NCBI GenBank assembly: GCA_013398615.1
Contig: VZSR01000055.1
Span: forward strand, 5,718,717 to 5,782,716
DNA: 64,000 nt
Source: Brachypodius melanocephalos
Taxonomy: Eukaryota; Chordata; Aves; Passeriformes; Pycnonotidae
Direction of reading: 5' to 3'
Part shown: positions 12,415-23,030 of the stretch, in pieces
Position numbering within the stretch: position 1 is the stretch's first letter
How the letters are laid out: the number at the start of each line of letters is the position of its first letter
Notes under the pieces: generated by a model
What the model was told of the DNA's origin: nothing
Database searches by the model: none
The model's input: the letters and a program-made list of their open reading frames with translations, nothing else
Position numbers and translations under genes: made by a program

Positions 12415-12600
12415 CCCTGGACTTGGTGTAATTGTGAGTTTACAGAAATACAGAAATACAGAAATAGTTCAGAGCTTCTCTGATTCATGACCAGGTTAGA
12501 ATCTAGAAATAGGTAATAAGAGTTGAATGAACTGAGAATGGTTATCCATAAACGTAACAATATTTCTATTCTAACCTGGCAACATAAATTGAAATAACAT

Positions 12601-12656
12601 ATATCTATATCTATATCTATATCTATATCTATATCTATCTATCTATCTATCTATCT
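12601..12656. repeat. Compound microsatellite (ATATCT)6(ATCT)5
   Basis: Six perfect hexamer units ATATCT (12601-12636) are followed without interruption by five perfect tetramer units ATCT (12637-12656). The tetramer can be derived from the hexamer by loss of AT. Confidence 0.97.
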
Positions 12657-12839
12657 CTATTGAAATCCTTCATGTCAGCATGAACTTGCTTCAATAAGAT
12701 CTTTACTGGTCCATTCAACTGGGAATTTTGGTGGGGGACAAATCTGATGAATTTATAACTATGCAAATTTGCCAGGCTCTCTATAAGCACCAGGAGGAAG
12801 CAGCAGTACTTTGCAAATGCTGTATCTGTCGACGCCACT

Positions 12840-12990
12840 TTAGCTTTCCTTCAGCTCTTGGAAAGTTTGCTAACAGGCTGCTGATTAACGTGATGTGCAC
12901 TTAATTACTGAATGCCTATTTCTAATCCTTGCAATAATTAACAGGAGTGCTACTGATGAGGAGGGTGATTTGCAGCCAGAGGGTGATGGT
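12840..12990. promoter_or_regulatory. Candidate conserved noncoding element
   Basis: Repeat-free sequence with clustered homeodomain-type cores: TGATTAAC (about 12882-12889), TTAATTA (12901-12907), TAATCC (12923-12928) and AATAATTAAC (about 12933-12942). The clustering resembles developmental enhancer cores, but no alignment was possible and AT-rich DNA gives such words often. Confidence 0.18.
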
Positions 12991-12994
12991 TTGA

Positions 12995-15350
12995 CTGAGC
13001 CTGGCATTAGGCTGTGGGAGTTAGAGAACATCTGAATTTTGTCCTGCTCTGTGCATCATTTGGTCTTGGGCTTGGCTGGCCCTTATTTCCTAAACAGAAT
13101 TGCCAGCTGTGAGAAGCAGTGGCAGGCTGATCCCAGCAGAGGATTGCTGGGCAGCTCCTTCACTCTCCTTTGCCTGGGGCTGTTGTCTCCTTCTTGCTGG
13201 AGTCATTTCCTCACGAAAGGGCTTCCTTGCTTCCTTTACACCGGGCTACCACTCTGTGAGCCCACCAGGAGGGACAGGGAACATCTGAGCCTTCCAGGGA
13301 ATCTTGCTGCACGAGGGGTTCATTGTATCCTTCGATAAAAGACGTGCAGACACGAAGGGCTGCTCTGTTCCTCTTTTGCTTCTTTGATTCCTGAATCCAT
13401 AGGATTGGATTCAGAGCAGTATGATATCCCCATGGTCACTGCAATTTTCTGACACATGAGCTGCTGGGATGGTTCACTTTGGGAAAGCTGTGCCTTGGTT
13501 GGAAGTGGGACACAACATGTGAAAAAGCCACCTCCTTGGCATTTTCCACCAGGCTCTGTCCACTGGCTTCAACAGCTGCCTTCAACAGCCATGATTTATG
13601 CAGGTATTGGATGAAAAGGAGACAACATGTGGGATTACTGATAGCTGATTAATTGATTTTCTTAGATAATGAGGACATTAATACAAAATTTTGATCTATA
13701 GGGTTATTCAGAGTTTTTTTGCCAAAAGGTATCAGGAATTAGCCATGAGAGAAATTAATAATTCCAGATGAAAAAGAGAAGTTTCATAAGAAATTTGTTG
13801 TCTGGCTCACCTCCTTGACTTTCTGCCTCACTGATTCACTTATTGTAGTTGTTGTAATATTCAAGGTCCTGCACTACCCATGGCTCTCTCAGAGGCTGCT
13901 TTACTGGATTATTTTCTGAGGGATGTGGCAATCCAAAACAGGCAGTGAGGGGTGATTCTGTATATAGAAAACCCACACCTCTTAAGTGTGTTTTTTTTTT
14001 ATTTCTCCCAAAACTTTCAGGATGGATTGGATTTAATGTGAACCAGTCCCAAGTGTCAACTCACCGTCCTTGGGTGAAAAAAAAAAAAGTTGTGTTTAGA
14101 AAAAAGCCAAATGTATGATAGCATTACATTTAATAATAGGATCTCACAGGTAAATAAAATTGCACTGTGCTATTTCTTTATATATATATATATACACAAT
14201 TTTAAAGTAAATTTTTTAGCTTGCCTTTTTATTCATAAACACGTCAAGTCCTTTTAAGGGATCGTGGAGCTGGTGCAATGGTGGGCAGGTTTCTGAGGCC
14301 CCTTGCAGGCTGCCAGGTGGCCTTAAAAGGGAAAATGCAAACCTTGCTGGGAACAGAGGGCAGAGAGTGATGCAAACCAGAAATCTGCTGATCTACCACC
14401 TGGAAGCAAAATACCTGCAATGGAACAGGAAAAGCTGTGTATAAAGCCTTCTGATTTCTATCCCATTTCCCATAGACACTTTGAATTACCTCTGATTAAA
14501 AACTTAAGTGGTTTCCAGTCCTCTTGGTTATTTTGAGATTGAAAGAGTTTTGGTTTTCTTTGAGGAGCTCGTTATAAAAGCAAGATCTGAGCACATCCAT
14601 CACAAGATTGTGGCTGAGTCTCTGGGCCATTACCTCACCCTCTTTCCCTCCCTTTCTCCCAAAGGGAGACCTTCGAAGGTGCAGATGTCCTTTGAGATCC
14701 TGGCTCTCACCAGGGCTCTGTGGATTGAAAATTGACTTCTTGTGTCTGAAGGAACGACCTGAAAAATGTCTGCTTGTGTTGCAGTGCTTCGAGCTGAGCC
14801 AATGGCCTTGCCCTGACATTTAGTGCCCTTTTAACACCATATTTTAACCTTGATTTCTATGGCACTGGCTGCAGAACCTCTGCAGCTGAAAGCCTAAGGA
14901 GTTTCCTGGCTGTGAAGATAAACTCTGAGTATGACACACAGTTTGGAAGTGGGAGCACTCCAGTGGAAGATCTTGTTTGTTCAGTCTGACTTGAATCCAG
15001 TCCCATTGACTCGACAATTTCCCAATGCTGTGTTACCTTTGTTTTGCAGAAATTTAAGGGAATTTCTGTCTTGGCTGTGAGATGGGGATTTTCAGTCTCA
15101 GTTTACAGTTGAGGAGCTGAAGCACTGGAAGACCTGTTCAAACATTTACAAAATGTACTGCTAGGATAAAAGTACTTAATTTTCCCTTCCATGTGTTTGT
15201 CTGCTTGATTAAAAAGTCATGTTTTGCTGTTGATATATTTTTGATTAAGGATAGATTTATTTTAATAATTAACAGGTTTTGGGTTTTATTGTTTCAACAT
15301 TTTATGTCAAATATAAATGATACCTGCACAAATGTACTGTCCAATAAATA
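12995..15350. other. Unique noncoding sequence
   Basis: No gene or transposon is recognised. A GC-richer stretch at about 13020-13340 has open frames of up to 99 codons with no family signature. A short TA repeat lies at about 14180-14194 and an A12 run at about 14078-14089. Confidence 0.55.
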
Positions 15351-15354
15351 TGTG

Positions 15355-15548
15355 TGGTCTCACCTGAGTGGGGCAGAGGGGAAGAATTCCCTCTCCCCTG
15401 TTACCCACGGGGCTTTGGGTGCAGCTCAGGGGGGATGTTCAGCTCTCACCCACCAGCACCCCCAAATCCTTTTCCCCGGGGCTGCTCTGGATCTGTTCAT
15501 CCCCAGGCTGGGGATTGCCCAAATTCAGGTGCAGCATCTTTCACTTAT
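15355..15548 (-). mobile_element. CR1 LINE fragment (3' region), inverted
   Basis: Reads on the minus strand. The plus strand shows the inverted CR1 words CACCTGAGTGGGGCAGAGGG, CACCAGCACCCCCAAATCCT, and CCCCAGGCTGGGGATTGCCC, then a decayed CAGGTGCAGCATCTTTCACT. The first 80 bases repeat the same CR1 region found at about 20797-20880, so the two copies are of the same or closely related subfamilies. It is truncated at both ends and has no coding value. The plus-strand frames of 60-172 codons here are shadows. Confidence 0.88.
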
Positions 15549-15844
15549 GAAGACCTCCTGCTCTGCTGAATGGGTGTCTTTGTCCTCATTTCACACACCT
15601 CTGGAGATAAAACATGAGCTGACAACACCTGCTTTATATGTTCAGCTTTGGGCTCTGCTGTCAGCAGCTGGCTTCATTTGGAGGCACAATTCCACATATT
15701 TTTCCATTTAATGGACTTGCATGACCTTTTAACTGAGATTCCCTTTGAACTGGGGTTCCTGTCCTCTCCAGTGCTGCTGTTCAGGTCCCTGCCAAGGAAC
15801 TGGACAGGGTTTCTTGCATTGTACTCCCCTCAGTTTCTCTGTCT

Positions 15845-16020
15845 GGAACTAATGGTCATGAATTTGTCCAATCCCTCTTTGAACCTGCCGATAATAATTC
15901 AGTTTCCTGAGGCAGTAATTCCCAGAGGTTCACTGTGCGCTGTGTAAAGCAGTTTTTTTTAAATCTACTTAAATATCCTACTAGATTTGTCAGGTGAATT
16001 CTAGCTTTTGGATTTGGTCA
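15845..16020 (-). mobile_element. Old CR1/L3-type LINE 3' fragment, inverted
   Basis: The plus strand shows ATGAATTTGTCCAATCCCTC, TTTGAACCTG, a degraded middle, then ATTCCCAGAGGTTCACTGTG and CGCTGTGTAAAGCAG. This order matches the inverted 3' portion of the ancient amniote CR1/L3 group (TCCATGAATTT.TCCAATCCC, then GAGTTCCACAG, then GCGCTGTGTGAAG). A weaker match continues through CAGGTGA..TCTAGCTTTTG to about 16020. The higher divergence marks it as older than the other CR1 pieces. It is assigned from recall of the consensus order. The strand is clear and the exact family is not. Confidence 0.65.
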
Positions 16021-16024
16021 ACAA

Positions 16025-16860
16025 TCTTTAGGTTTGTTCCTGTGTTTCTCTCTGCCTGGCAAACTGGGACAGCTCTTGAGGTGGAATTGGAATATTTTGA
16101 TCTGTTTGTTTAAATCCAAAAGGATCTGAAAGACAATAACTTTTCTTCCTTCCCTCCTGGGCTGTGTCTCAAAATATCTGCTGTACATTTCAGTGCCTGA
16201 TAAACGTGGAAAATAGTAGAAAGAAATCTTTCTGTTTGTTGCTTCTGTGCATGAAAATGAATATTGATTCTAAAATCACAGCAGAAAAAGGGATTTTTAT
16301 CTGAAAATCATCCAGATGGGTTGTGATGTGAACTTGTGAGAGACTTGATTTCATTGCATTCAGTAGTGGTAAGAAAATAGTAATACAGTGTTATAAAACA
16401 ACTGTACAGAGAAAAAAAAATCTTACACATTTTAAGTGTCTCCAAGCTATTTATGATTTTTCTTTTCCAGTGTCATAATTCACCCATGACTTACATATAT
16501 GCTATCAGTAACTCCACCTGGAAATATTTTTTATGCTGCTTCGAGCCTTTTTACATTGAGAGCTAAAGATTAGAAAAACACAATTTAATGAATGAATTAA
16601 TGAATCGAGTGAGATACTTAGCTACAGTGTGAACATACTGTGTAAATAAAACACCAGTGTAATTGATGCTGCTTTGCCAGCTTCACATTTGGATGTCCAG
16701 GATGTCTATTTCAAGAGTATATTTAAATTTTCATTCCATTTTCCAGGGTTACAGAAGCTTAGAGCTAAAATATTTTTGGCGTTATCTAGGAAAACTGTTC
16801 AGGTTATTTAAAATTAATCACATGTAACAAGTTTTTTGGCAAATAACCAAGGCATTTGAT
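16025..16860. other. Unique AT-rich noncoding sequence
   Basis: Nothing recognisable, apart from small words such as a TGAATGAATTAATGAAT near-repeat at about 16588-16604. Confidence 0.55.
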
Positions 16861-16865
16861 TTTCT

Positions 16866-16952
16866 TTTTTTTGTTTGTTGGTTTGGGGTTTTTGTTTGTT
16901 TGTGGGGATTTTTAAGTTGGTTTTTTTGGGGGGAGGGGTTGTTTGGGGGCTT
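16866..16952. repeat. T/G-rich low-complexity tract with G runs
   Basis: Almost only T and G on the plus strand. G runs of four or more lie at 16885-16888, 16904-16907, 16928-16933, 16935-16938 and 16945-16949. The last three fall within 22 bases, so quadruplex formation is conceivable. The overlapping 73-codon frame is a low-complexity artefact. Confidence 0.75.
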
Positions 16953-16954
16953 TT

Positions 16955-17665
16955 TATTCAAACTGAGGCTCAGTTTTGGAAGGCAATTAGAAGAATTTGG
17001 ACTTTCTGCCAGCAGTCATCTGAATTCACTGACTCTTGCTGGAATTTAAGTAGAGAAAAACGTGAGGAAGCCGAACATTTTATTTACACAAGCTAAATTT
17101 CAAACTAGACGCCCTTCATTTTCAGCTGTGCAAGCCACATTCTTCACTCAGCCTCACGTTTCTCGAAGTAATTTGGGCTCTTGCCTTTGAGATTTTCAGG
17201 GCTGTGGCCCAGCAGCTGCGTTGTTTTTGCACAGAAAATTGCGAAGCCAGTGCCCTGTGCAGCCAAAGTGATGCAGGGGCTGGATGCTGTGGCTCCTGGA
17301 GGGAGGCTGGAGGCGACCTGTTCCAAGGATCTTGTAGCAGCAGAGCCTCAGGAATGAAGGCTGTGAGTGTGGGTGAAATGTGAGGAATTGCTCCCTGGAC
17401 CCCCTCCAGCACCCCAGTCCGTGCCACAGCAATTTGTAATTTGGGAGGGCTGTGGATTCTAGAAGGGCAACACATCATGTGCAACGTGTGTTCTTTGTGT
17501 CTAAGGAATCTGAGCATTTTCTGTGGGTGAAATCAGTGTGATTTGGTTTCTAAAGAAACAAATTCCCCTGAAGTCTTTGCTCTGCTCTTTGTCTTCTGTC
17601 AAAGCCAGCGAGCTCAACGTGGGTGAAATAACCTGTTTGTTAAATATGTCAAACTACCGCAAGAG
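16955..17665. other. Unique noncoding sequence
   Basis: A GC-richer stretch at 17200-17430 carries open minus-strand frames of up to 131 codons with no known motif. I see no transposon words in it. Confidence 0.5.
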
Positions 17666-17668
17666 TAT

Positions 17669-17707
17669 ACCAAAAAAAAAACAAAACAACCCCAACAAAC
17701 CAAAAAC
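17669..17707. repeat. A/C-rich low-complexity tract
   Basis: A run of A10 followed by CAAAACAACCCC, CAACAAACC and AAAAACCC, with no G or T. It is of the same class as 3671-3706 and 37082-37147. Confidence 0.75.
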
Positions 17708-17709
17708 CC

Positions 17710-18765
17710 TGCAGTGTCCGGGATCTTTGAGGTAATTAAGAGCATTTACTGGTGGGTAAATCAGATATGGACCCACATTTCTGCATGTGGAAGCTGAATT
17801 CCTGTGCTGTCACAGGGACTGTGTGTGGGTGGTTTCAGAATATCCCAGCGGGGCCTGAGGCCCTTCACAAAAAGGTTTGACAAGTGTGTCCAGAAAAGTA
17901 GTGAAACACCTCCAAGTACAAGATTTCTACTTTCTGTGCCTCTAGCTTTGAAGGGAGAGAATTTGGAGAGTGACAGCAGCAGGGAGTCAGTGGGAAGGTG
18001 TGAGGAGCAAGCTGGTAACTCTACAGGGACTTGCTTGGGGCTGTGGTTGTACCTGCTGAGGGGTATTTTCCTCTAAAACCCACTCATGAATGGGACTTTC
18101 TGCTGCAAGGTCTTGGGTTGCTGGCAAAGAACATCCTGAGGGGTTGGCTATAAACAGCCATAAGACAAGGTAGGCTGTTGCCCCATTCTGTGTTAAACAG
18201 ATTTTGTAGTCACAGCAGCAGACAATGATTTTGGATGTTGCTAACATGGTAAATATAAATATTGTGTGGTGGTGTCTAGAATGGTGGGGGGTTTTTTTCC
18301 ACAGAGCAGCAGCAGCTCATGCTGAAGACATGTCATGTTTACAGAAGTTTCCATGATTTATCATCCAAAAGACACAAAGAGTTCATGGAAAGGAAAATTG
18401 TGGCTAAGCATCAACTAGTGACAAAAATTACCACCTCTCTGTAGGATAAAGCCAAGTAGTAAGGGAAAGCATGAAAATCAAAAGAAACTTATCTAGTCCC
18501 ATAAGTATTTATCCAAATGGCTTCTTTTTGTGCACCTCTCCCATTAAATCATAGCCTTGCCACAGTGAGCACTCAGCAGCAGAGTGGAAGGGACTCTGTA
18601 GTTGCTTGAGAAGGAGGGGCTGTTCTGGCATTTCAGAAAAATTCCCTGACCATGCACAAGATCTGATCTATTCCTCAGCAGGTGTGTGCTGTGGTGTATT
18701 AGTGTATTACAGTATTAATTGGAATGGGATGGAAGTAAAGGAATGCTTCCCAATGTCCAGTGTGA
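17710..18765. other. Unique noncoding sequence
   Basis: No gene or transposon is recognised. Confidence 0.5.
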
Positions 18766-18767
18766 AC

Positions 18768-18875
18768 TTGCCCTGGCACAGCTTCAAACCATTCTCACGT
18801 TCCTGCCACTGGATCCCAGGGAGAAGAGCCCAGAACCTCCCTCTTCACTTCCCCACCTCAGGAGCCTGGAGAATT
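18768..18875 (-). mobile_element. CR1 LINE 3' region fragment, inverted
   Basis: The plus strand carries CCCTGGCACAGCTTCAAACC, then CCACTGGATCCCAGGGAGAA, GAGCCCAGAACCTCCCTCTT and CACTTCCCCACCTCAGGAGC. This is the inverted order of an avian CR1 3' segment (caaaccattccctcg, then ggagaagag, then cacctccctctt..cttcccc.cctcagga). About 110 bases remain and both ends are decayed. The 93- and 137-codon plus-strand frames crossing it are shadows. Confidence 0.7.
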
Positions 18876-18879
18876 CTGC

Positions 18880-19655
18880 CTTTCTAATGGACACAGAGCC
18901 TGCTGTAGGATGGCTGCTTGACTCTGCAATTCTTTGTGGACTGTTTAAACTCATTCAAAACCTCCTACCAATGGAATCTGGTACACTGGGAATCATGCTG
19001 CTGGTGGCATTATCTTTACTTCCAGTTTCACCTCATGCCAGAGCAAATCACTGGCCAAACGTCCTCATTCTCAGCAAAGAACCAGTAGGTTTTGTCATCC
19101 TCTTCCATCTGCACATCTCAGCTACAACATGACTTCCCCAAAAAATTATTTCCTGCTGGCACTTCTCTGTGTTTCTCTGTTCTCCATCTCTCCTCCAGCC
19201 TGGCGATGCTTGAGAATATTTGTTCCAGCACCAAGGTAAAGACAGCAAATTTTTTGAGTGCTAACAAATCAGCCTTGACATTTCTCCTACTGACAGAGAG
19301 TTTATATTATCCAATTGTCCTGGGGGTGTTTCATTTCAGTATCAGACAATGTTTACCTGATACATGTAATTACTTTTCCTGCATGTAAAAGCAAGAACTA
19401 AATTTAAACACGGGCTGTGTATCCATTTTCTGAAAGCTTTTTTTAATCAGCAGTTAATGAAACAACCTGTCATCAGCAAGCTGTGCTGCTGAAGTTACAC
19501 AAAAAGCAAAGCCACGAGTAAGTTTGTTTGTAGGCCTTCACCTAAGTTTGGAGCTGGTGATGATTTGTTGCTTTTTCTGCAGTTTAACCTTGTTTGGTCT
19601 AGCTGGAGATGTGGCACTGGTGATGTCAGTATTTGCCAAGAGCTATGCTTTTACA
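18880..19655. other. Unique noncoding sequence
   Basis: No gene is recognised. The 98-codon frame at 19092-19388 shows no family signature. Confidence 0.5.
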
Positions 19656-19660
19656 GGAAA

Positions 19661-19712
19661 CAGTAATGGACATAATTCAAGGTTTTGACAAGATTTCACA
19701 CAGCATAGCAGG
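19661..19712 (+). pseudogene. Possible relic of a LINE reverse transcriptase
   Basis: Read in one frame, about 16 codons give VMDIIQGFDKISHSIA. This lines up with the LINE RT block usually written DFSKAFDTVSHSIL, which lies before the catalytic FADD in CR1-like elements. The key F-D and SHSI positions are kept. Nothing convincing extends the match on either side and no 3' end is attached. It could be the remains of a very old LINE or a chance resemblance. Confidence 0.35.
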
Positions 19713-19714
19713 GC

Positions 19715-20350
19715 AATCCAGCACAAATTCATCATCATTCCATGCCCATTCTGGGTGATGTGCTCATAAAGTCCCACATGTGGCCCATGTGTGGCTGAAT
19801 GAAACTATTCACTCGCTGCTTTGCCTGAAATGCTGGAATGCTGTGACAAATGTCTATTAAAATGCTTTGCTGCTAATGTGGATTTAGAGACATTAAAACA
19901 TCTACGCTCTGTGTTACAGCATAGCTTGAGGTCATGAGAAATCAGAAAGCACAGATTCAAATATCATCATTTTCACAGGGGTTTTTTTTGTTCTCTCTGC
20001 TATTGTGTGCCCTCCAAGCATTCTCAAGCATTCTCATTGTTTCTGTTTTCTTCCTTTCAGGGACTTCTTTGGCAAATGGCCAGCAGATTTGTACCTGTCC
20101 AAAATATAAAAAAAAAATTCTTATGATTCTCTGCCCACTTGGTCTTTATATTGTTTGGCACATGTAAGGCTGATTTGTTGTTGTTGATTTTGTAGATGTG
20201 TGCTTGGAATATTTGGGGGCATTTTTGTGTCAGCTGAACTTGAATTATTGAGGTCAATGCTCTTCCCTTTTCAGATTGCTGGGTAATATCCTGTAGCTTC
20301 TGGTCAGCAGAAGAAATCATTAGAGAGTCACAAGCCTAAAATCTATCATC
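19715..20350. other. Unique noncoding sequence
   Basis: No gene is recognised. CAAGCATTCT is repeated twice in tandem at about 20018-20037. Confidence 0.5.
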
Positions 20351-20351
20351 T

Positions 20352-20925
20352 AATGGCTTACATTGGAAGGGACCTTAAATTCATCCAGTTCCAACATCCT
20401 GTCAATGGCAGGGACACCTTCCACTATTCCAGGTTGCTTCAAGCCCCATCCAACCTGGCCTGGAACGTTTCTGGTGATGGGGCAGCCACAGTTTCTCTGA
20501 TCACCCTGTGCCAGGGTCTCACCACCCTCACAGGGAGGGATTTCCTCTCAATATCCCATTTAATGGTCCTCTCCTTCAGTTTGAAGACACTGTCCCTTGT
20601 CCTGTCCCTCCAGGCTCTTGTGAATAGTGTCTTTCCATCTCTTCTGTTTCCAGGCTGAACAATCCCAGCTCTCCCAGCATTTCCTCCCAGCAGAGCTGCT
20701 CCATCCCTCTGCTCATCCTAGTGCCTCCTCTGGACTCTCTCCAGCAGATCCAGCTCCCTCCTGTGCTGGCCCCAGGGCTGAGGCAGCTCTGGAGTTTCAC
20801 CTGAGCACAGGGGCAGAGGGGCAGAATCCCCCCTTTCCTGCTGCCCACAGGGCTTTGATGCAGCCCAGGGGGGTTTCTGGGCTCCCAGAGCTCATGGCAG
20901 GGCCAGGTCCTCATGACAAATAGCA
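20352..20925 (-). mobile_element. CR1 LINE 3' region, inverted, about 570 bp
   Basis: The largest minus-strand CR1 piece. From its 3' end (low coordinates) the plus strand shows GGAAGGGACCTTAAATTCAT, GGCAGGGACACCTTCCACTA, CAAGCCCCATCCAACCTGGC, CTGTGCCAGGGTCTCACCAC and GTCCCTTGTCCTGTCCCTCC. It continues into AGGCTGAACAATCCCAGCTC, TGGACTCTCTCCAGCAGATC and CAGGGCTGAGGCAGCTCTGG. This is the complete CR1 3' untranslated order. It lacks a clear terminal 8-bp repeat at 20340-20352, and the reverse-transcriptase region is absent, so it is a 5'-truncated copy. The 98-, 101- and 116-codon frames over it are shadows. Confidence 0.95.
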
Positions 20926-20929
20926 TGCC

Positions 20930-22005
20930 CCCAATTCCAAAGGCTTCTCTACTTCATACATTTCTTCATATTATTTTTTTACTCTCTGTGTGACAGTGCT
21001 ATAGGAAAGGGATTGCTGCAGATGGAACTATATTTTCTCATTTTATGTCGCAAATCCACTGCACTTGCATTAAAACTGAGTTGCTGCAGCTTTGTGAGGA
21101 TGACCTTGCAATGAGAGCATTTTGCTGACGGTGATTTTTTTTAGGCAACCAAATTTGCTAAATGTACAAAACGCAGGCAAATCACTCTTGAAAAGTCTTG
21201 ACCTACTTTCCCCTTGAACCCATTCCAACATAATAATAATAAAAAATAACCATGGAGGGAGCAGATTACACAGCTCTATAATTTCACTGATGGGAATGTG
21301 AATGCCATTAAAGCAAAAGTGCTTCCTGCTGGCAGCCCAAGTCTGTATTTGTGTGGTTGTAACTCCTCAATGCTCATTCAGACTTTGGGACAGAGACAAG
21401 GCCAGGGAAGGACACTTCTGCTGACTTAAACATGATCTTTTCTACTCAGTGGGCCCTTTTATTGAATTTCTCTTAATTTATCTGTGTAAAAATGCACAGA
21501 ATGGAATCTAGAGGTTTGGGAGTTTTAAAGAAGAATCCACTTTTCATTTTCACATGGTTTAAACTAAGTTCGAAGAGCCTTTTTCCTTTAAGAGTTTGCA
21601 ATTCTAATTCGTTATTGAGTCATTGCTGCTTAACTCATATATTTTCATATTTCCAGACATTTTGCTGGATATTCTGATTTTTGATGCTTTATTAAAAAAA
21701 AAAAAAAAAAAGGTAGTGACATAATTCTTGTGGGTTTCTCCCTTTGTTCTGCTTTTTCCATGTTAAAGTACTTCCTTATCTTTGGGGAAGGGGGGAAAGG
21801 GAATGTGCTCTTGTGCTCAAAGGTGTGTTTAAAAGCAGTCTGGAGCCTTGTGTTTTTCAAGCCCCATGTGAGATAGAGACAGGATGACTGTGTCAATCCT
21901 GAAAGCATTTAAGAGCCCTGCTTTACTGGCAAAGATATTAATGAGCTTTAAAAAGGGGCGAGGGAGTTGACAGGAAGAATTAATCCCTCCCAATCCTAAA
22001 CAAAA
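20930..22005. other. Unique noncoding sequence with poly-A run
   Basis: No gene is recognised. An A18 run lies at 21694-21711. A direct CR1 or SINE body is not visible next to it. Confidence 0.55.
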
Positions 22006-22009
22006 CTCC

Positions 22010-22270
22010 AGAAATGCTGCATTTCCTTCCTCCCAGCATCATACAAATTGTACGGTTTCAGCGTTCCACCCTTGCTTTTACCTCCCCCAGCTCCTCAGGA
22101 GAATTATTCTGTAATTTCCAGTAGGGAGATGATTTGCATGAACCAGTTCCTTTTCATGATCAGCTTCAGGAAATCAGCATTATAATCTGATGCTGGTTTG
22201 CTTTTGTCCTGGAAGTTGTTAAAACTGAGTCATCTGGCAAAATCTAATCCCATTTCTAACCATATACGGA
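22010..22270. promoter_or_regulatory. Candidate conserved noncoding element with octamer and AP-1 sites
   Basis: Contains a perfect octamer ATTTGCAT (22132-22139), the POU-factor site, and TGAGTCA (22226-22232), the AP-1 core. TTCATGATCAG lies between them. The segment is free of transposon words and homopolymers over about 250 bases and is of moderate GC, as is usual for vertebrate conserved noncoding elements. Conservation itself cannot be tested from one sequence, so the call is inference. Confidence 0.25.
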
Positions 22271-22274
22271 CATG

Positions 22275-22725
22275 TGTGGGACAGAGGATGAGGCTGTGTG
22301 GTTTTGTATTGGTGTATTTGAAAAATTCAACGGCCAGCTTCTTTCTAGGATTTTAATTTTGCAAAGCACTTAGGCACTGAAAAGTAATTGCACACCCTGT
22401 CTCAGTGGGCTCTCTGTGAGCAAGGAATTGTCCTGTAAGCATAATGATGTGAACAGGAGTTCAAAAGAGTTTAAAAATTAATTTATGGAAGGAAGACACG
22501 TGCTGTAATGTGGTAGTTCTCCTCCTGAATCTGTTTTTCATAGGCTGTATTCTCCTCCAGATCTTAGCCCCAAAGAATTCTCTACTCAGCACAAATAGTC
22601 ACATTTGCCTTTTTTTATCATCAGTCCTGGTTATGAATTGAAGAAATGCCTCCTGCCAGTTTCAGAGGGCAGTCTGCTCAGAGCAAGCACACACGCTGCT
22701 GGACCTTTCTTCTCTCTTTCCCTTG
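22275..22725. other. Unique noncoding sequence
   Basis: Nothing recognisable. Confidence 0.5.
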
Positions 22726-22729
22726 CCTT

Positions 22730-23030
22730 GAATCATAGAATCACAGAATGATTTGTCTTGGAAAGGACCTCAAAGATCACCCAGTCCCACTTTCCACTAT
22801 CCCAGGTTGCTCAGAGCACCATCCACCCTGGATTTAAACACTTCCAGGGGTGGGCCAGCCGCAGCTTCTCTGGGCAACCTGTGCCAGGGCCTCACCACCC
22901 TAAGAGGGAGGAATTTCCTGCTACTATCTCACCTAAACCTACTCTTTTAATTTTTTAAGCCATTCCCCCTTGTCCTGTCCCTTGCAAAAAGTCCCTCTTC
23001 ACCTTTCTTGTAGGCTCATGATATTTGGAA
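22730..23030 (-). mobile_element. CR1 LINE 3' end with terminal repeat, inverted
   Basis: The plus strand starts with GAATCATAGAATCACAGAAT, the reverse complement of the CR1 terminal 8-bp repeat (ATTCTGTG ATTCTATG). It continues with GGAAAGGACCTCAAAGATCA, CACTATCCCAGGTTGCTCAG, CCTGTGCCAGGGCCTCACCA and CCCCCTTGTCCTGTCCC, then CTTTCTTGTAGGCTC. This is an intact CR1 3' terminus of about 300 bases. It breaks abruptly at about 23030, where sequence from the reverse-transcriptase region in the opposite orientation begins. Confidence 0.93.

Noticed and set aside
15193..15711. A 172-codon plus-strand frame
   Set aside because: It runs antisense through the minus-strand CR1 at 15355-15548. The flanking codons have no motif.
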